From Ruminococcus champanellensis 18P13 = JCM 17042 (lineage in GTDB: Bacteria; Bacillota; Clostridia; Oscillospirales; Ruminococcaceae), in the NCBI RefSeq assembly GCF_000210095.1, contig NC_021039.1, forward strand, positions 1,640,107-1,704,106: a DNA stretch of 64,000 bases, written 5' to 3'. Positions 37,043 through 46,529 of this stretch are shown piece by piece. The notes beneath the pieces are model-generated. The model made no database searches, was not told the origin of the DNA, and saw only the letters and a list, made by a program, of their open reading frames with translations. The stretch's first letter is position 1. Every line of letters starts with the position of its first letter. Position numbers and translations under genes: made by a program.

Positions 37043-38623
37043 ATGAGCAAGGGATCAGTGGGCAGGGATACCTGCTTTCTAAGCGTGATGCAGTTGTTGC
37101 TACAGGCGCTGGGTCTGATGCTGAATGTGTTTCTGACCCGCCGGATCGGCCCCTCCCAGGTGGGGGTGGTTACACTCATCAGTACTTTTTTCGGACTGTG
37201 TGCCGTGCTTGCCAGTGGAAACGGCTTTGTCAGCACCAGCCGGTTCGTTTCAGAGGAGATCGGCAGAAGCAGCGGCAATCCGGAGCGTGTGCTGCGGTAT
37301 GCGGGAATTTGCAGCCTGCTACTGAGCCTGCTCGTGGGGGGCAGCGTGTTTGTGCTGGCACCCTGGCTTGCGGAACGGTTTCTGAAGTCTGCCGCCCTGG
37401 CAAGCGGTGTACGGCTTTTGGCAGTGACTTTGCCCTTTGCGTCCATCTGTGCATGTCTCAAGGGATATTTTCACGCACGGCGCCGGGTGACCATTCCTGC
37501 GGCGGCGGATGCGGTTGAATTTCTCATGCATGGAGCCGCTTTGGCATTTGGAGTCATCTTCCTGCTGCCCGTTGGACATTGCAGTTTGTTCATGCTCATT
37601 GTGGTCAGCATGCTGCTGGGACAGCTGGCGGCATTTTGCTATCTGGGGGTGCTGTATCTGCACAGCCGCCGAGCATGCAGCAATGCCTGCACCATGTGTC
37701 TGCGGGGGTTTGCCTGGGCAGCATTGCCCCTGCTGTTAAACAGCTATCTGACCTCCCTGCTCAGTACTGCCAATGATGCCTTGATCCCATTTACCCTGCG
37801 GCAGTTCGGAAATTCTACGGAAGAAGCCTTTGCCCAGTTCGGGGTATTTGAGGCACTGCTGCTGCCTGCTCTGTTTTTTCCAGCAGTGGTATTAGGATGC
37901 TTGTCCAGCATCCTGGTGCCGGAGCTTTCCCGGAACCGGGGTGCCGGCAGCGGTGAGGATGCCCAGGCGCTGATTGGCAGTGTGCTGCGGCGGACACTGC
38001 GGTTTGCCGGGTTTGTGATGCTGCTGTTTTTGCTGTATGGCAGTCAGATCGGCACCCTGATCGGAGGAGACGCCTTTGCAGGACGGATGCTGCGGATCCT
38101 GGCACCGGTGATTCCCTTTATCTATCTGGAGATCGTGCTGGAGGGGATCCTGCGTGGCATGGGAAAGCAGAATTTTTCCTCCGTCAACTATCTTGCCGAG
38201 TATATGATCCGGATCTCCGTGCTGCTGATTTGTGTACCCATCTTTGGCTTTTACGGGATTCTTGCGTCCTATTATGCCAGCAACGTAATCGGCAATCTGG
38301 TGCGGCTCTGGATGGTTCGGCGGCTTGCCGGCGGCATTCCCTGGGGTTCACTTCTGCTGCGGCCCGGAATTGCACTGTTTGCTGCCTGGCAGTGCGGCAT
38401 GCTGCTGTGTCGGCTGCTGAGATTGTTTGCCCTGCCCCTGTGGGCGGAGCCGGCGGTGTTTCTGGTGCTGGGGGGCGGTGTGTATCTGTTTGCTCTCCGG
38501 GTGCTGGATTCCATGGAGCAGCAGAAAAAAACACGGAATACATCTCTGCATTCCGTGTCTGGTTCCTTTACTGTGCAGACGGCTCCGTCTGCTTTGCCTC
38601 GTGATATTCCTGCTCGGTATTGA
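37043..38623 (+). CDS. SpoVB-like polysaccharide flippase (MOP superfamily)
   Basis: 526 residues with about 12 to 14 membrane segments. [20 protein letters not shown] and the [20 protein letters not shown] region fit the polysaccharide transporter/SpoVB branch of the MOP superfamily, which moves lipid-linked glycans or peptidoglycan precursors across the membrane. The C-terminal 40 residues (after [11 protein letters not shown]) lie beyond the last helix and overlap the convergent FAD-oxidoreductase gene by 56 bases. The exact lipid-linked cargo cannot be told from sequence. Confidence 0.82.
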   Translation: MSKGSVGRDTCFLSVMQLLLQALGLMLNVFLTRRIGPSQVGVVTLISTFFGLCAVLASGNGFVSTSRFVSEEIGRSSGNPERVLRYAGICSLLLSLLVGGSVFVLAPWLAERFLKSAALASGVRLLAVTLPFASICACLKGYFHARRRVTIPAAADAVEFLMHGAALAFGVIFLLPVGHCSLFMLIVVSMLLGQLAAFCYLGVLYLHSRRACSNACTMCLRGFAWAALPLLLNSYLTSLLSTANDALIPFTLRQFGNSTEEAFAQFGVFEALLLPALFFPAVVLGCLSSILVPELSRNRGAGSGEDAQALIGSVLRRTLRFAGFVMLLFLLYGSQIGTLIGGDAFAGRMLRILAPVIPFIYLEIVLEGILRGMGKQNFSSVNYLAEYMIRISVLLICVPIFGFYGILASYYASNVIGNLVRLWMVRRLAGGIPWGSLLLRPGIALFAAWQCGMLLCRLLRLFALPLWAEPAVFLVLGGGVYLFALRVLDSMEQQKKTRNTSLHSVSGSFTVQTAPSALPRDIPARY

Positions 38624-40154
38624 CATTCCAAACGTTGTTTTTGTCGGTGATGCCCTTGCGGATGTTGTCCACTGCTTCAAAGGCGGTCGCCATGGAGTGA
38701 TCCATGTTGTTGTACCGGTGCTGTCCGTTTCTGCCGATGCAGAACAGATTGTCATACCGGTTCAGATATGCGATCAGGTCATCCATGTGATCGTAGGTGT
38801 CAAAGTATGCCGGGTATGCCTTCTTGACCCGTTCCCGGTGGGAATCCTGCACGTTGGCTGCACTGTGGATCACGCCCATTTTGATCAGTTCCATGATGGC
38901 AAACTCCGTGCAGTCCTTGTCACTCATATTCCAGAAGTCGTCTCCCTCATTGCAGAAGTATTCCAGACCGATCCACACATGATGCTCCGGATCCGGCAGC
39001 ATATAGGGGGACCAATTGTTGAAGATCTGGATTCTGCCCAGCTTCACGCCTACGTCCTGGACATAGATCCAGCAGTCCGGGGTAATGTTCCCCAGGGTCT
39101 TGATATCCGTGCCGTTGACCAGGTTCAGCTTGTCCACCAGCAGACCTACGGTGACGAAATCCCGGTAGGGGAGCCCGGCAGCAATCTGGGCAATGTCCGC
39201 CGGCACTGCATCCGGTGTGGACTGCATGCTGGCAATCAGATCCTTTACGGGCATGGAGGACAGGAAATAATCTCCGGCAATGGTCTGCTCCGTGCCGTTT
39301 TCATCGGTGTATCCCAGGGAAACGATCTTTCCGTTTTCGGTATGTACTGCATGTACGGCGCAGTTCATGCGAATCACTCCGCCCATTTCCCGGATCAGAT
39401 CCGCTACGGTTTCCCACAACTGACCGGGGCCGAACTTCGGGTAGTAGAATTCCTCGATCAGGGAAGTCTCCACTTCTTTTTTGTTGCCGGAGGGCAGGAT
39501 CTTGCCGAACATATCCTTGATGACTGCCTTGATGGACAGACCCTTGACACGCTGCGCCCCCCAGGAGGCGGAGATCTCACGGGGATGTCTGCCCCAGAGC
39601 TTTTCGGTGTAGCCCTCAAAGAACATGGAGTACAGCACCTTGCCGAAGCGGTTGATGTAGAAATTCTCCAGGGAGGTTTCTTCCTGCTTGCTGACGGTGG
39701 ACTTCATGTAGCTGCATCCTGCCTTGATGGTGGCGGACAAGCCCATGTTCTTGAAGGTCTGGGGCTTCATGCTGATGGGGTAGTCAAAGAATTTTTTCTG
39801 GTAGTAGATCCGGGATACCCGGTTCCGCACCAGCATGACCCGGTCGGTGGTTTCCGGATCAGGGCCGCCGGGTACGGTTTCGATCTGCCTGCCCAGCTTT
39901 TTGTAGTCATAGGGCAAAGCACCCTGGGTGGGCATGATCTCCTCCCACCACTTGGTGACACGGGCATCCTTGGAGAAGAACCGGTGTCCGCCGATGTCCA
40001 TGCGCTTGCCGTTATACTTGACCGTCCGGGAAATACCGCCGATGGTGTTGCTTTCCTCCAGGATGGTGACCTGGTAGTCCTCATTTGCCTTGAGCAATTC
40101 ATAAGCCGCCGTCAGTCCGGCAGGCCCTGCGCCGATGATTACAACCTGCTTCAT
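38568..40154 (-). CDS. FAD-dependent oxidoreductase (amine-oxidase/UGM-like)
   Basis: 528 residues. The N-terminal Rossmann motif [18 protein letters not shown] and [20 protein letters not shown] are typical of the flavin amine oxidase / UDP-galactopyranose mutase-like clan. Such orphan members stand beside surface-glycan genes, and here GtrA is co-translated with it, so a sugar-nucleotide or lipid-linked sugar reaction is possible. The substrate is unknown. The gene shares an ATGA overlap with the GtrA gene upstream on the same strand. Confidence 0.8.
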   Translation of the reverse strand: MKQVVIIGAGPAGLTAAYELLKANEDYQVTILEESNTIGGISRTVKYNGKRMDIGGHRFFSKDARVTKWWEEIMPTQGALPYDYKKLGRQIETVPGGPDPETTDRVMLVRNRVSRIYYQKKFFDYPISMKPQTFKNMGLSATIKAGCSYMKSTVSKQEETSLENFYINRFGKVLYSMFFEGYTEKLWGRHPREISASWGAQRVKGLSIKAVIKDMFGKILPSGNKKEVETSLIEEFYYPKFGPGQLWETVADLIREMGGVIRMNCAVHAVHTENGKIVSLGYTDENGTEQTIAGDYFLSSMPVKDLIASMQSTPDAVPADIAQIAAGLPYRDFVTVGLLVDKLNLVNGTDIKTLGNITPDCWIYVQDVGVKLGRIQIFNNWSPYMLPDPEHHVWIGLEYFCNEGDDFWNMSDKDCTEFAIMELIKMGVIHSAANVQDSHRERVKKAYPAYFDTYDHMDDLIAYLNRYDNLFCIGRNGQHRYNNMDHSMATAFEAVDNIRKGITDKNNVWNVNTEQEYHEAKQTEPSAQ

Positions 40155-40606
40155 GCTTTTCCTCCGTACAGAAATATTTTTCGTGCGGCAAAGTTCCAGA
40201 TCAGAACCAGAACCGCCGCAATGACCTTTGCAACCAGAACCGGGATGTGCAGGGGTACCGTGCCGAGCCAGATGATGGCTTCCGTCAGACCCAGCCCGAT
40301 GATACCGATGACGGTGTAGGAGAGGAACTCCAGCACTGTGCTTTTTACCTTTGCCCCGGTGGTGAATACCAGGAGCTTGGAGAGGATGAAGTTGACGATC
40401 AGCCCCATCACAAAGGCGATTGCCGTTGCCAGATATTCATTGACGCCGAATTTGTGGTACAGCAGTGCCAGGGTGCCAAAGTCGGCAACGAATGCAAGAC
40501 CGCCAACAAATGCATAACGGAACAGCTGAATGAACAGGTTGTCCGACGGGGTGATCATCAATCCCTTCCAGTCCAGCCTGCGGATACAGCCAAGCAACTC
40601 CTTCAT
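40151..40606 (-). CDS. GtrA family membrane protein
   Basis: 151 residues with four membrane segments; [20 protein letters not shown] and [12 protein letters not shown] are the conserved GtrA sequences. GtrA-like proteins help flip undecaprenyl-linked sugars or take part in wall glycosylation. It is the first gene of a two-gene unit with the FAD oxidoreductase, and a consensus promoter (TTGACT, 17 bases, TATACT) stands upstream at 40638-40666. Confidence 0.9.
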   Translation of the reverse strand: MKELLGCIRRLDWKGLMITPSDNLFIQLFRYAFVGGLAFVADFGTLALLYHKFGVNEYLATAIAFVMGLIVNFILSKLLVFTTGAKVKSTVLEFLSYTVIGIIGLGLTEAIIWLGTVPLHIPVLVAKVIAAVLVLIWNFAARKIFLYGGKA

Positions 40607-40637
40607 GTTTCCATACTCCTTTATATATCATTTTATC

Positions 40638-40666
40638 AGTATAGCACATATTTCACAAAAAGTCAA
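40638..40666 (-). promoter_or_regulatory. Promoter of the GtrA unit
   Basis: Minus strand TTGACT (40666-40661), 17 bases, TATACT (40643-40638), about 30 bases before the start. Confidence 0.8.
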
Positions 40667-40689
40667 ACCCCAGTGCACAGGAATTGCAG

Positions 40690-40719
40690 CAAAAAGGTGC
40701 AGCCTGTTCAGACTGCACC
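40690..40719 (-). terminator. Terminator of the shikimate operon
   Basis: Minus strand stem GGTGCAG / CTGCACC (40719-40713 with 40702-40696), then TTTTT (40695-40691). Confidence 0.88.
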
Positions 40720-40726
40720 GATTGTT

Positions 40727-41308
40727 TTAATTGTCGCTCAGATCGTAGGGTTCTTCTTCATTTTGCAGGGCGATGTCCAGGATCTTGCCGTAAAAGCCCA
40801 GGGGGTTTTTCATGATCCGTTCTCCCAGCAGCTTGGCCTGCCGCAGATCCGGCGCAAACATTTTCATATCCAGCAGATCGTCCCCGGTATCCAGACAGCG
40901 CAGGTGAACGTAATACCCCTTGTCCATGGGCTCGTAGGTGATCCGCACCTCGTTTTCATACTTCTGACGGGCGATGTACCGAAGCGCTGCCAGCACCAGC
41001 TTGTCCCGAAAGATCTTAGGCACATACTGCTTGAGCCGCAGTGCGCAAAGCTCCCCCTGGGGGGTCAGCATATAGCAGGCTTTCCCCTTTTTGTCCGGCT
41101 TTAACTCCAGAGAGCCGTTTTTTGTGAGAAAATCCAGGGAATCCTGGTAGTAGAAATAGTTGATGATGCCGGTGGAAACGGCGATGTCGTATAGGGCATC
41201 CGGTGTGACCGGCTCCTTGATCCGATAGAGCAGATAACACAGCAGGATGTTGATCAGATGCAGATCGTTCAGCTCAATGTTGGTCAGATCGGCAGTGTTG
41301 TGTTCCAT
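40727..41308 (-). CDS. DUF4364 family protein
   Basis: 193 residues. The start LNDLHLINILLCYLLYRIKE and a winged-helix-like segment (VSTGIINYFYYQDSLDFL) fit DUF4364, a family of small predicted DNA-binding proteins of Clostridia. No function is established. It is the last gene of the aro operon, 16 bases after aroC, so it could modulate this pathway or simply share the transcript. Confidence 0.85.
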   Translation of the reverse strand: MEHNTADLTNIELNDLHLINILLCYLLYRIKEPVTPDALYDIAVSTGIINYFYYQDSLDFLTKNGSLELKPDKKGKACYMLTPQGELCALRLKQYVPKIFRDKLVLAALRYIARQKYENEVRITYEPMDKGYYVHLRCLDTGDDLLDMKMFAPDLRQAKLLGERIMKNPLGFYGKILDIALQNEEEPYDLSDN

Positions 41309-41324
41309 GCGGACGACGCCTCCC

Positions 41325-42419
41325 TCAAGTGAAATTGGGATAATCCAGCATATGGGACAGCAGCGCCAGGTTCACCGCCGCCTCTACGCAGGGCACAGCC
41401 CGGGGCACGATGCAGGGATCGTGTCTGCCGTGAATGTTGACCACTTCATTTTTCATGGCGCTGTAGTCCACAGTGGCCTGGGGCCGGGCAATGGAAGGCG
41501 TGGGCTTGATAGCCACCCGAAGGGTAATGGGCATACCGGAGGAGATGCCGCCCAGAATGCCCCCGTGGTTATTGGTACGGGTCTTGACGTGACCGTTTTC
41601 GTCCACATAAAATTCATCGTTGTTCTGACTGCCCACCATTTCTCCGGTCAGGAAGCCTGCACCGAATTCGATGCCCTTTACCGCAGGAATGCCGAATACC
41701 AGCTGGGAAATGGTGTTTTCCAGTCCGTCAAACATGGGGGAACCGATGCCGGCAGGTACGTTCACGCTGGCGCATTCGATGATGCCTCCCAGGGATTCCT
41801 GCCCCAGCCGGGCGTTCTGGATATCCTCCCGCATTTTTTCGCCCTGTTCCGTATTGATGACCGGGAAGCCCTTGTAGCGCACTGCCAGCAGATCCTCCTT
41901 GGTCACGTTGGTTCTGTCAAATACCGCATCCTTGATGCCGTGAATGGAGGCAATGTGGGCGCCGGTGTAGATGCCCCGACGTTCCAGAATCTGCCCGCAG
42001 ACTGCCCCGGCAAAGCACAGGGGAGCTGTCAGTCTGCCGGAAAAATGTCCGCCGCCCCGCACATCATTGAAGCCCCGGTACCGGAGGGCGCCGGTATAGT
42101 CCGCATGTCCCGGCCGGGCGAGCTTGGACAGGTTGGAGTAATCCACCGAGTGGGTGTCTGTGTTCATGATCATGGCGCACAGAGGCGTGCCGGTGGTTTT
42201 GTTGTGGTACAGACCGGACATGATCTGTGGAATATCCAGTTCCGCCCGGGACGTGGTAGTCCCGTCCTTTTTCGGCGCTCTGCGAGCCAGAAAGCGTGCG
42301 ATCTCCTCCAGGTCGATGGATTCCCCCGGAGGGAGATTGTCGATCACCACGCCGATGGCTGTGCCGTGGGATTCGCCGAATAAAGAGATGGAAATGCGGT
42401 TATTCCAAAGAGATGACAT
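41325..42419 (-). CDS. aroC: Chorismate synthase
   Basis: 364 residues. The FMN-dependent enzyme that converts EPSP to chorismate. FGESHGTAIGVVIDNLPPGE, RRAPKKDGTTTSRAE and GRHDPCIVPRAVPCVEA match the family. It starts inside aroA with AGGAGGAAC before ATG 42419 (20-base overlap). Last enzyme of the common aromatic pathway encoded here; genes for shikimate steps between aroB and aroA are not in the window. Confidence 0.97.
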   Translation of the reverse strand: MSSLWNNRISISLFGESHGTAIGVVIDNLPPGESIDLEEIARFLARRAPKKDGTTTSRAELDIPQIMSGLYHNKTTGTPLCAMIMNTDTHSVDYSNLSKLARPGHADYTGALRYRGFNDVRGGGHFSGRLTAPLCFAGAVCGQILERRGIYTGAHIASIHGIKDAVFDRTNVTKEDLLAVRYKGFPVINTEQGEKMREDIQNARLGQESLGGIIECASVNVPAGIGSPMFDGLENTISQLVFGIPAVKGIEFGAGFLTGEMVGSQNNDEFYVDENGHVKTRTNNHGGILGGISSGMPITLRVAIKPTPSIARPQATVDYSAMKNEVVNIHGRHDPCIVPRAVPCVEAAVNLALLSHMLDYPNFT

Positions 42420-43650
42420 GTACCGTTCCTCCTAGTTTTTGATAATCGCTCCAGAAATCCGGATAGGACTTGCGTACCGCTTCTGCGCCCAGTATGGTGA
42501 CAGGAGCGGTGCTGCGGGTAGCTGCCACAGCAAGGCTCATGGCGATCCGGTGATCTCCGCAGCTGTCCGCCGTGCCGCCGGTAAAAGCGGCGATGGGCTG
42601 GATCTCCAGTCCGTCCTCGGTCTGGCTCACCTGTCCGCCGATGGCGTTCAGCGCCGCTGCAATGGCTGCCAGCCGGTCGCTTTCCTTGAGCCGGAGCCGC
42701 TTTGCCCCGTAAATCCGGGAGGGCTTGCCGCAAAGGCATGCCAGCACAGTCAGCACCGGCACCAGATCCGGGATATCTGCGGCATACACAGAAAGACCGG
42801 AAGCGATTGTGTTCTCTTTAGTATAGCATAATTCCCGGAGGATTTCAACAATTTTTCGATCCCCCTGACAACTATTTTCCCCAAGTCCGTCCACCCGGAC
42901 ATGACTGCCCAGGGCATTGGCGGTGAGAAAAAACGCTGCCTGCGAGTAATCCCCTTCAATGGCAAGGGACAGAGGATGATACACGCCGCCCCCGGGGATC
43001 CGGTAGCCCTCCGGAGTTTTCTCGGTGGGGACGCCTGCCTGCCGGAGCAGCGCTGCGGTCATATCCACATAGGGGGCGGATTCCAGAGGGGAGGTCAGCT
43101 CCAGCCGTGAGTCTCCCTCCAGCAAGGGCAGTGCCAGCAGCAGTCCGGTCAGATACTGGGAGGATACATCCCCTTCCAGCTGAAAAACGCCGCTTTGCAG
43201 CTTGCCGGACATGTGTAGGGGAAGCAAAGCATCCTGCCGCTCCGGCTGAATGGATATACCCTTTTTCGGCAGTTCCCGCAGGTAGGCATCCAGGGGTCGG
43301 TAGGGCAGTCTGCCCTTGCCGATGATGGTACAGGTCAGTCCCAAGGCTGCTGCCACCGGAATGAGAAACCGGAGGGTGGAGCCGCTTTCACCGCAGTCCA
43401 GGGTAATGGGCTGTGTGGGTGGCTCCAGGATGCCGGTGACGGTGACGCTGCTGCCAGTCCGGGTGATCTTCGCCCCCATTTGCTGCAAGGCACCGATGGT
43501 GGCGGCAATATCCTCGGAATCGGACAGATTTGTCAGCCGGGAGGTACCCTTTGCCAGGGCAGCGCAGATCAAAGCCCGGTGTGCGGCGCTTTTGGATGCA
43601 GGAATGGACACGGTACCCTCCAGCAGTCCCGGTTCGATCACACAGTTCAT
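42400..43650 (-). CDS. aroA: EPSP synthase (3-phosphoshikimate 1-carboxyvinyltransferase)
   Basis: 416 residues. SIPASKSAAHRALICAALAKG, the GESGSTLRFLIPVAAA motif and GEDDYSQ-type residues in VEGDYSQAAFFLTANALG identify EPSP synthase, which joins PEP and shikimate 3-phosphate. ATG 43650 has GGAGGAATCC before it; the frame is open further upstream (to 43725) but inside aroB. The aroB stop and aroA start overlap (ATGA). Confidence 0.96.
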   Translation of the reverse strand: MNCVIEPGLLEGTVSIPASKSAAHRALICAALAKGTSRLTNLSDSEDIAATIGALQQMGAKITRTGSSVTVTGILEPPTQPITLDCGESGSTLRFLIPVAAALGLTCTIIGKGRLPYRPLDAYLRELPKKGISIQPERQDALLPLHMSGKLQSGVFQLEGDVSSQYLTGLLLALPLLEGDSRLELTSPLESAPYVDMTAALLRQAGVPTEKTPEGYRIPGGGVYHPLSLAIEGDYSQAAFFLTANALGSHVRVDGLGENSCQGDRKIVEILRELCYTKENTIASGLSVYAADIPDLVPVLTVLACLCGKPSRIYGAKRLRLKESDRLAAIAAALNAIGGQVSQTEDGLEIQPIAAFTGGTADSCGDHRIAMSLAVAATRSTAPVTILGAEAVRKSYPDFWSDYQKLGGTVHVISLE

Positions 43651-44693
43651 AGGGATTCCTCCATCATCCGGCAGAAGTCCGGAAAGGACGCCTTCCGGAT
43701 CTCTCCCTGACCGATTGCCGGGCATACTACATAGGACAGTTCACCGCCCATGCGCTTTTTGTCATGCCCGCACAGGGCAGTCAGCTCCTGCATGGGAGCG
43801 TCATAGTCCGTGGGCAGTCCGTAGTTGTTTACGCAGCCGATCAGCCGGGCGGTCACAGCAGGGGCGGCTGTCCGGGCGGACAGCATGCACATGCCGGCAG
43901 CTACCGCCTGACCATGGGTGTAGGCAAATTCCGAATGCCGCTCAATGGCATGCCCCAGGGTATGACCGAAATTCAGCAGCATGCGCTCTCCCGTGTCAAA
44001 TTCATCCTTGGCTACGATGTCCCGCTTGATGGTGACGCACCGGGCAATGATCTCGTCCGCCTGGGGCAAAACATTGTCACTGTTGTGGGCATCCAGCAGG
44101 GCAAACAGCCCCGGATCCCGGATCATACCATATTTGATTGCTTCTGCGATGCCATCGCTGAGAATATGTCCCGGCAGGGTTTTCAGCGTGTCCGGATCGC
44201 AGATCACCAGGCTGGGCTGCTTGAATGCCCCCACCAGGTTCTTGCCTCCGGGGATGTTGATGGCAGTTTTTCCGCCTACGGAGGAGTCAATCTGCGCCAG
44301 CAGAGTGGTGGGAATCTGAATGTACCGGATGCCCCGCAGGAAGGTGGCAGCCGCAAAGCCGGTGAGATCCCCCACAACGCCGCCGCCTAAGGCGATCAGA
44401 CAGTCGGAGCGGGTAATGCCGGATTCACAGAGAAAATCGTAAAGCTTCAGCAGGGTGCCGCTGCATTTGGAGGCTTCCCCGTGGGGAAATACAAAGCATT
44501 CCGCCTTGCATCCTGCCATATCCAGCGCATGCAGCAGATCCTTGCTGTACAGCTCGTCCACGGTATCATCCGTGACGATGACAAAATGTCGGGTAACTGC
44601 CGCACCGGCAAGCAGGCTGCCGCACTGGCGGAGCAGTCCATGCTCTACCAGTACGTCGTAATCCGTGCTTGCGTGTACGGAGATCCTGCGCAT
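43647..44693 (-). CDS. aroB: 3-Dehydroquinate synthase
   Basis: 348 residues. GGGVVGDLTGFAAATFLRG, QIPTTLLAQIDSSVGGKT and the metal-binding FGHTLGHAIE are those of DHQ synthase, which makes 3-dehydroquinate from DAHP with NAD and a divalent metal. It shares one base with the DAHP synthase stop, so the whole aro set is tightly coupled. Operon order here is DAHP synthase, aroB, aroA, aroC, DUF4364. Confidence 0.97.
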   Translation of the reverse strand: MRRISVHASTDYDVLVEHGLLRQCGSLLAGAAVTRHFVIVTDDTVDELYSKDLLHALDMAGCKAECFVFPHGEASKCSGTLLKLYDFLCESGITRSDCLIALGGGVVGDLTGFAAATFLRGIRYIQIPTTLLAQIDSSVGGKTAINIPGGKNLVGAFKQPSLVICDPDTLKTLPGHILSDGIAEAIKYGMIRDPGLFALLDAHNSDNVLPQADEIIARCVTIKRDIVAKDEFDTGERMLLNFGHTLGHAIERHSEFAYTHGQAVAAGMCMLSARTAAPAVTARLIGCVNNYGLPTDYDAPMQELTALCGHDKKRMGGELSYVVCPAIGQGEIRKASFPDFCRMMEESL

Positions 44694-45706
44694 CAGCCAA
44701 GCTCCTTTCCGGAGAATGCTGCCTGCTTCTTCACTGCATCCATCACATCTCTGAACTGTTCAGGAGTCAGGGACTGGGCACCGTCTGACAGCGCCTTTGC
44801 CGGGTTGTTGTGAACCTCGATCATCAGAGCATTGGCACCGCATGCAATGGCAGCCAGGGACAGGGGCTTTACCAGAGTGGGGATGCCGGTTGCGTGGCTG
44901 GGGTCTACCACGATGGGCAGGTGAGACATCTGACTGAGCAGCGGAACTGCTGCAAGATCCAGAGTGTTCCGGGTCTTGGTCTCGAAGGTGCGGATACCTC
45001 GTTCACAGAGGATCACGTTGTTGTTGCCTCCTGCCATGATGTACTCCGCAGACATGAGCAGTTCTTCCATTGTGTTGGCAAGACCACGCTTGAGCAGGAT
45101 GGGCTTGTCGGAGTGCCCCAGCGCCTTCAGCAGCTCGAAGTTCTGCATGTTCCGGGCGCCTACCTGGATCAGGTCTACGTCAGCGAACAGATCCAGATGC
45201 TCAATGGCCATGATTTCAGTGACAATGGGCATGCCGGTTGCCTTCTTTGCCTTCAGCAGCAGTTCAATGCCGTCTGCGTGGAGCCCCTGGAATGCGTAAG
45301 GAGAGGTACGGGGCTTGAACGCACCGCCCCGGAGCAGGGTAGCGCCGGCAGCCTTTACAGCCTCTGCGGTCTCGATGATCTGATCCTCATTTTCCACGGA
45401 GCAGGGACCGGCAATCACCTGAAAATGCTTGCCGCCGATCTTCTTGCCGGCAATGTCCACGATGGTATCCTCCGGGTGGAACTTTCGATTGCAGCTTTTG
45501 TACGGCTCCTGGACACGCTTGATGTCTGCAACCACAGGCTGTGCCCGGAGCAGATCGATATCGATCTTGCTGGTGTCGCCGATCAGACCGAAGATACTGT
45601 GCTGCTCACCGCTGATGTCTGCGATCTTTACATGGTAGCTGTTGAGCATGCTGATGAAACGGTCCAGGTCTTCCTTCTTGGTGTTCTGCTTCAGAATGAC
45701 GATCAT
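44693..45706 (-). CDS. aroF: 3-Deoxy-7-phosphoheptulonate synthase, type I-beta
   Basis: 337 residues. An N-terminal ferredoxin-like regulatory segment (about 1-65) precedes the KdsA-like barrel with FQVIAGPCSVEN, LRGGAFKPRTSPYAFQG, LLKRGL and VDPSHATG motifs. It is the B. subtilis AroA/Thermotoga type that can be feedback-controlled through the N-terminal domain. It condenses PEP and erythrose 4-phosphate to DAHP. ATG 45706 follows AGGAGG at 8 bases. Expression also seems controlled by an aromatic-codon leader peptide and a terminator at 45734 directly upstream. Confidence 0.96.
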   Translation of the reverse strand: MIVILKQNTKKEDLDRFISMLNSYHVKIADISGEQHSIFGLIGDTSKIDIDLLRAQPVVADIKRVQEPYKSCNRKFHPEDTIVDIAGKKIGGKHFQVIAGPCSVENEDQIIETAEAVKAAGATLLRGGAFKPRTSPYAFQGLHADGIELLLKAKKATGMPIVTEIMAIEHLDLFADVDLIQVGARNMQNFELLKALGHSDKPILLKRGLANTMEELLMSAEYIMAGGNNNVILCERGIRTFETKTRNTLDLAAVPLLSQMSHLPIVVDPSHATGIPTLVKPLSLAAIACGANALMIEVHNNPAKALSDGAQSLTPEQFRDVMDAVKKQAAFSGKELG

Positions 45707-45728
45707 GATAATTACCTCCTGCATTCAA

Positions 45729-45773
45729 TAAAAAATGCCGCTGCTTCTGCAAGAACGCAAAAGCAGCGGCATT
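45729..45773 (-). terminator. Attenuator terminator upstream of DAHP synthase
   Basis: Minus strand 13-bp stem AATGCCGCTGCTT / AAGCAGCGGCATT (45773-45761 with 45746-45734), 14-base loop, then a T-run (45735-45729) only about 23 bases before the aroF start codon. It lies in the leader, downstream of the promoter, so it must regulate read-through into aroF. Confidence 0.88.
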
Positions 45774-45802
45774 GTATTTCTTGTGATGGTTTCGCAATGC
45801 AC

Positions 45803-45916
45803 CTAGCTTTTCTGTTCTTTATCATATTTTGCAGCACAATAAAACCCCCAGCTAAAGTAAAAGCGAGAGTCAAACTGAAAATATGTAAAGACTGCAGAAT
45901 GATTTGCCTGGTACAT
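45803..45916 (-). CDS. Aromatic-rich leader peptide for attenuation
   Basis: A 37-residue ORF on the minus strand from ATG 45916 to TAG 45803, too short to be listed easily. It has six Phe, five Tyr and one Trp; residues 10-26 are FTYFQFDSRFYFSWGFY, ten of seventeen aromatic. AGGAAGG stands eight bases before the ATG. It lies between the aroF promoter and the aroF attenuator terminator. A ribosome slowed at these codons when charged aromatic tRNAs are scarce would prevent terminator formation. GCATTG just after the stop can pair with CAATGC at the start of the terminator's 5' arm, a candidate antiterminator. Confidence 0.85.
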   Translation of the reverse strand: MYQANHSAVFTYFQFDSRFYFSWGFYCAAKYDKEQKS

Positions 45917-45983
45917 AGCAGAAGCCTTCCTTTCTTCAAAAATCAAAAGTGAAACAATCAATCATGCATGAATTGATGTTTAC

Positions 45984-46012
45984 ATTGTAGCAGACGCTTT
46001 CGGATTTGTCAA
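45984..46012 (-). promoter_or_regulatory. Consensus promoter of the shikimate operon
   Basis: Minus strand TTGACA (46012-46007), 17 bases, TACAAT (45989-45984), about 68 bases before the leader peptide start. Confidence 0.87.
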
Positions 46013-46150
46013 CGGTTTTTTATCGCTTTTTTTATGAATTTGTACACATAGTTTATTTTATTGCACAAAGAAACGGTTGTTTTTCTGTGCATTCTGCTGA
46101 TTTTTTTAATAATTTTCTGAAATTAGACTCATTTCTACTCTTTTTTACGT

Positions 46151-46196
46151 TATAATATACGAAGGCTTTAAAGCATAAAAACTTTAAAGCATAAAA
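46151..46196 (+). promoter_or_regulatory. -10 element and tandem direct repeat
   Basis: TATAAT (46151-46156) is followed by two perfect 15-base direct repeats, CTTTAAAGCATAAAA at 46166-46180 and 46182-46196 (period 16). No good -35 was found. The repeat is placed where a repressor or a transcript-stability element could act on the small gene at 46219. Confidence 0.5.
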
Positions 46197-46218
46197 GTAA
46201 ACAGGAGTGATATTGAGT

Positions 46219-46485
46219 ATGGCTATTATGTATGCGAAGCGATGCGGCGAGGTTGTGTATTATGTTTACAAATTCAAAAAGCCTCATTACGGTGTCAGTG
46301 TGACGCACCGGAACGGGGACACGGCAATCATCTCTGATTTTTCACCTACGCTGATGGAGGCGGTCAGCTTTGTGGAATACATTTTCCAGTCCTGCATACA
46401 ACCGGTACAGCTGAAAGCTGCTGCACAGGAATACCGTGCCCTACAAAGCTGCTTTCGGGGGATACCGCCGGATCAGCATTTCTGA
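46219..46485 (+). CDS. Hypothetical protein
   Basis: 88 residues, no family recognised. Starts MAIMYAKRCGEVVYYVYKFK; the middle (YGVSVTHRNGDTAIISDFSP) reads like a small beta sheet and the end like helices. AGGAG (46203-46207) is 11 bases before ATG 46219; a GTG at 46207 in frame overlaps that ribosome site and is less likely. It lies alone between the aro promoter and the two-component system, with a promoter-like element and a tandem repeat upstream. Confidence 0.7.
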   Translation: MAIMYAKRCGEVVYYVYKFKKPHYGVSVTHRNGDTAIISDFSPTLMEAVSFVEYIFQSCIQPVQLKAAAQEYRALQSCFRGIPPDQHF

Positions 46486-46529
46486 CAGGACGATCCGGTA
46501 GCAGATGTACAAAAACACAGGCTGCCGTC

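Noticed and set aside
38427-40319. Long plus-strand frame opposite the FAD oxidoreductase
   Set aside because: Antisense shadow; the minus-strand gene has the clear Rossmann motif and ribosome site.
45712-45939. A 75-residue minus-strand reading frame in the aroF leader
   Set aside because: It starts with TTG, runs through the attenuator hairpin into the aroF ribosome site, and is in another frame than the aromatic leader peptide, which has a proper Shine-Dalgarno.
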